A model generated the notes under the pieces. It searched no databases, was not told the origin of the DNA, and saw nothing but the letters and a program-made list of their open reading frames with translations. Below are positions 62,093-64,000 of a stretch of DNA of 64,000 nt, in pieces (position 1 is the stretch's first letter; each line of letters opens with the position of its first letter). This DNA is from UBA3839 sp963627995. GTDB taxonomy: Bacteria; Bacteroidota; Bacteroidia; Bacteroidales; Bacteroidaceae. The stretch is taken from the NCBI GenBank assembly GCA_963627995.1, contig CAVGCV010000009.1, positions 1 to 64,000 of the forward strand, read 5' to 3'. Made by a program: the position numbers and the translations under genes.

Positions 62093-62857
62093 CTATTCGT
62101 TCATGGGCCGGAGGACGGTGACGTGTCCGCGCGCGCCGCTTCGTCCGGGGCGTCGGAGCAGTATGGGGTGGGCGGTGGCGGGGCTGGACATCCAGGCGGC
62201 CACGGTGTCCATCCAGGCGGCGGCGGCCTCGGGGGTGGGGTGGGCGCGGTCGCGTCCGCGCGCGAGCGTGAGGTGGCGGCTGTCGAAGTAGCGCCGCGCG
62301 CCCACGTTCCGGCGGATGAGCTCGTTGATGCCCGTGTCGGGCTTCCAGTTGGGGGGGCTGATCCAGACGAAGGGGAGTGTGTCGAGCTGCTGCACGATGC
62401 GCCGGATGGCCGGCTCGCGGGTGGGCGCGTCGCGCACGAAGAGCTCGTTGCTGCCGAGGCAGAGGAGGACGAAGGTGGGGCGGCGGCGCAGGAGGAAGTG
62501 GCGGAGGGTGTCGGTGTCGGCCCAGAGGCGCGTGGTGGAGCTGTACCAGATGACCGTGTAGAGGGTGTGCCCGTTGCGCTCGGCGTAGTCGGCGAGGCGG
62601 CGCGAGAGTCCCTCGAGCATGGAGTCGCCGATGAAGAGTATCGTCTGCCGCGCGGAGTCGGTGGGCGCGGCGGCGGAGGCGGCTTCGGGCGGGAGGTCGG
62701 GCTCGCGCGCCGTCGGCGCGGCGGTGTCGGACAGCGCGTGGAGGCTGATTTTGCGGAGCAGGCGCGCGGAGGGCGGGCCGACGGGCGCGGCGGCGTAGAG
62801 GAGGAGGAGGCACAGCACGGACGAAAGGATGAGGAGTGTGCGGATCTGTGCTTTCAT
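62093..62857 (-). CDS. Periplasmic SGNH-fold protein, partner of the MBOAT
   Basis: 254 residues with an N-terminal membrane anchor (LLILSSVLCLLLLYAAAPVG) and an SGNH domain: block I ILFIGDSMLEGLSRRLADYA near residue 73, VLLCLGSNELFV near 130, and a C-terminal D-x-x-H (RGRDRAHPTPEAAAAWMD) near 202. Together with the MBOAT it forms an acyl-transfer pair comparable to AlgI/AlgJ/AlgX- or PatA/PatB-type systems. It follows dnaG by 49 nt on the same strand. Confidence 0.88.
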   Translation of the reverse strand: MKAQIRTLLILSSVLCLLLLYAAAPVGPPSARLLRKISLHALSDTAAPTAREPDLPPEAASAAAPTDSARQTILFIGDSMLEGLSRRLADYAERNGHTLYTVIWYSSTTRLWADTDTLRHFLLRRRPTFVLLCLGSNELFVRDAPTREPAIRRIVQQLDTLPFVWISPPNWKPDTGINELIRRNVGARRYFDSRHLTLARGRDRAHPTPEAAAAWMDTVAAWMSSPATAHPILLRRPGRSGARGHVTVLRPMNE

Positions 62858-62906
62858 TCGCGTGGGTGTTTGTCGGGGCTTTCGCGGCGGCGCGCCCCGG
62901 GTGGTG

Positions 62907-64000
62907 CTATTGGGAGATGACGCGGTCGCCGAGCACGTGGGCGAGCTTGCGCATGACGGCGGAGAGGCGCACCTGCCGCTGCAGCACGGCGTCGCACTGC
63001 GCGGGGTCGGCGACGACGGCGGGGTCGGCGAGCTGGCGCGTTGCCTGCCGCAGCTCGGCGCGGATGATGTTGTACTTGTAGTCGAGCAGGAGGTGGGAGA
63101 TGTACGCTCCGAGCCGTTCTTTTTCGGAGGGCAGGTGGTCGGACTGGCTCAAGCGGTAGCGGTCGGAGAGCAGCTCGGATGCCTCGCGGCTGACCTCCAT
63201 GTCGGGGCTATTGACGAAGTGGCGGCTGCACAGGAACGCCTCGTCGGCGAGGTGGGCGCGCGCGTCGGCCAGCATGGCCGCGTAGAGGGGGCTGCGGAGC
63301 GCAAGCCCGTCGATGGCGAGTTCGTTGTGCACGAAGTCGATGACGCTGCACGTCTCCACTGTCCCCTCGGCGCCGGCGAACTCGATGGGCTGCTCGCCGT
63401 AGCGTACGACGAGGCGCATGATGAGGCGCTCCAAGCCGATGAGCCGCTCGTCGTCGGTGGCGGGCGGCGCGGGGTGCGGCTGCGGGGGGGCGTCCGTGCC
63501 GTCGGCTGGGGACGGCGGTGCGGCGGCCTCCGCGCCCATGGGCGGCACGTCGTCGGGGACGGGGCGGAGCGGCGGCTGCGCGTCGGCGGCGGCGGGCTGC
63601 GCGGGGTGCGCCGCTCCGCTGTCCGGGGCGGCGGGCGGCGCGCCTGCCTGTGCCTCGCGCCGGGCAGTGTGCTGCTGCCGCTGCGCCTCGCGCTCGCGCT
63701 CCAGGCGGCGCTGCTGTATGTAGTCGCGCCGCATCTTGAGGCACTGGCGGAGGAGCATCTGCTCGTCCATGCGCATGAGCTCGGCGCATTCGTGGACGTA
63801 GGAGGCGCGGACGATTTCGTCGGCGATGACGCTGATGCTGCGGAGGATGCTCGACGCGAGCTCGGAGCGCTTGCGCGGGTCGCTTCCGGCCTCCGCGAGC
63901 AGGAGGTTGGCCTTGAAGAGGATGAAGTCGGTCTGCCGGCGCTCTACGTGGTCGCGGAACTCGGCGGCGGTGTGCTTGCGCGCGAAGCTGTCGGGGTCGT
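62907..64000 (-). CDS. dnaG: DNA primase DnaG, C-terminal part (runs off the window)
   Basis: About 364 residues of a frame open to base 64000. It reads DPDSFARKHTAAEFRDHVER, then QTDFILFKANLLLAEAGSDP and SILRSISVIADEIVRASYVH, the segment after the TOPRIM domain of Bacteroidota primases; TOPRIM itself and the zinc finger would lie beyond the window. A Pro/Ala-rich, Gln-rich linker (residues about 95-180 of the visible part) leads to the C-terminal helical domain (ERLIGLERLIMRLVVRYGEQ onward) that contacts DnaB helicase. The initiator is outside the window, so an ATG inside (63776) is not the start. Confidence 0.85.
   Translation of the reverse strand, partial: DPDSFARKHTAAEFRDHVERRQTDFILFKANLLLAEAGSDPRKRSELASSILRSISVIADEIVRASYVHECAELMRMDEQMLLRQCLKMRRDYIQQRRLEREREAQRQQHTARREAQAGAPPAAPDSGAAHPAQPAAADAQPPLRPVPDDVPPMGAEAAAPPSPADGTDAPPQPHPAPPATDDERLIGLERLIMRLVVRYGEQPIEFAGAEGTVETCSVIDFVHNELAIDGLALRSPLYAAMLADARAHLADEAFLCSRHFVNSPDMEVSREASELLSDRYRLSQSDHLPSEKERLGAYISHLLLDYKYNIIRAELRQATRQLADPAVVADPAQCDAVLQRQVRLSAVMRKLAHVLGDRVISQ

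Noticed and set aside
60338..62920. Open frame of 860 codons on the plus strand, opposite MBOAT and SGNH genes (and a 784-codon minus-strand frame over the same span)
   Set aside because: Low-complexity Arg/Gly/Glu/Pro translations with no family features, over genes with clear MBOAT and SGNH motifs; an effect of very high GC.
1..64000. tRNA or rRNA genes
   Set aside because: I looked for T-loop-type sequences and clover-leaf arms in the gaps and saw none; a covariance-model scan would be decisive.

Overview
The window looks like chromosome from a Bacteroidota (Bacteroidales) organism, most likely in or near Prevotellaceae; genus is not assignable from sequence alone. Many genes are preceded by the Bacteroidota-type -33 TTTG / -7 TAnnTTTG promoter at 19-20 nt spacing and lack purine-rich ribosome sites. 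The gene content also fits: the trpBEGDCFA order, an oversized NusB, and DUF5606, DUF3276, DUF4421 and DUF4886 proteins. Base composition drifts from moderate GC at the left to very GC-rich (with long antisense shadow ORFs) at 54-64 kb; the 27.7-30 kb stretch is visibly AT-rich.

Layout. 0.1-3.3 kb: LacI-type regulator divergent from kdgK-eda (2-keto-3-deoxygluconate branch of uronate use). 3.3-6.2 kb: Nudix plus ADP-ribosylglycohydrolase operon, then rubrerythrin. 6.8-12.7 kb: gltB-gltD. 12.8-16.4 kb: mtgA, an OmpA-like lipoprotein and proS. 16.4-23.1 kb: complete trp operon with a leader peptide (two Trp codons) and attenuator. 23.2-27.2 kb: a DUF4886 secreted protein, a candidate small RNA, and xylB-xylA. 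27.5-38.7 kb: a defence island (below). 38.7-46 kb: nusB-yajC-ybbR-coaE-DUF5606 operon, DUF3276 gene, rplY, pth, hslR, pepT. 46.5-53.3 kb: tRNA nucleotidyltransferase, aspartate aminotransferase, BI-1 membrane protein, ribBA and an LptF/LptG permease. 53.9-64 kb: DUF4421 outer-membrane protein, sugar nucleotidyltransferase, SGNH esterase-like protein, a zinc-ribbon/FISUMP membrane protein, Mrp, MBOAT plus SGNH acyltransferase pair, and the C-terminal part of DnaG running off the window end.

The defence island is the accessory part. It holds a C5-cytosine methyltransferase with a NotI-family endonuclease whose frame is broken at an A7 tract. Next to it is a type I restriction-modification operon (small Xre regulator, hsdM, hsdS, hsdR). 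Its hsdS is split by an (AG)8 repeat, which strongly suggests phase variation. Between hsdS and hsdR the same operon carries a three-gene cassette around a DUF3990 (ADP-ribosyltransferase-fold) protein. The type I locus is bracketed by ~309-bp direct repeats carrying recombinase-tail remnants, so it could be lost by homologous recombination.

Six intergenic copies of a ~110-bp element built from TCCGCAGA half-sites in both orientations are scattered across the window, and a second element built on the same plan but with a different sequence lies upstream of mrp.
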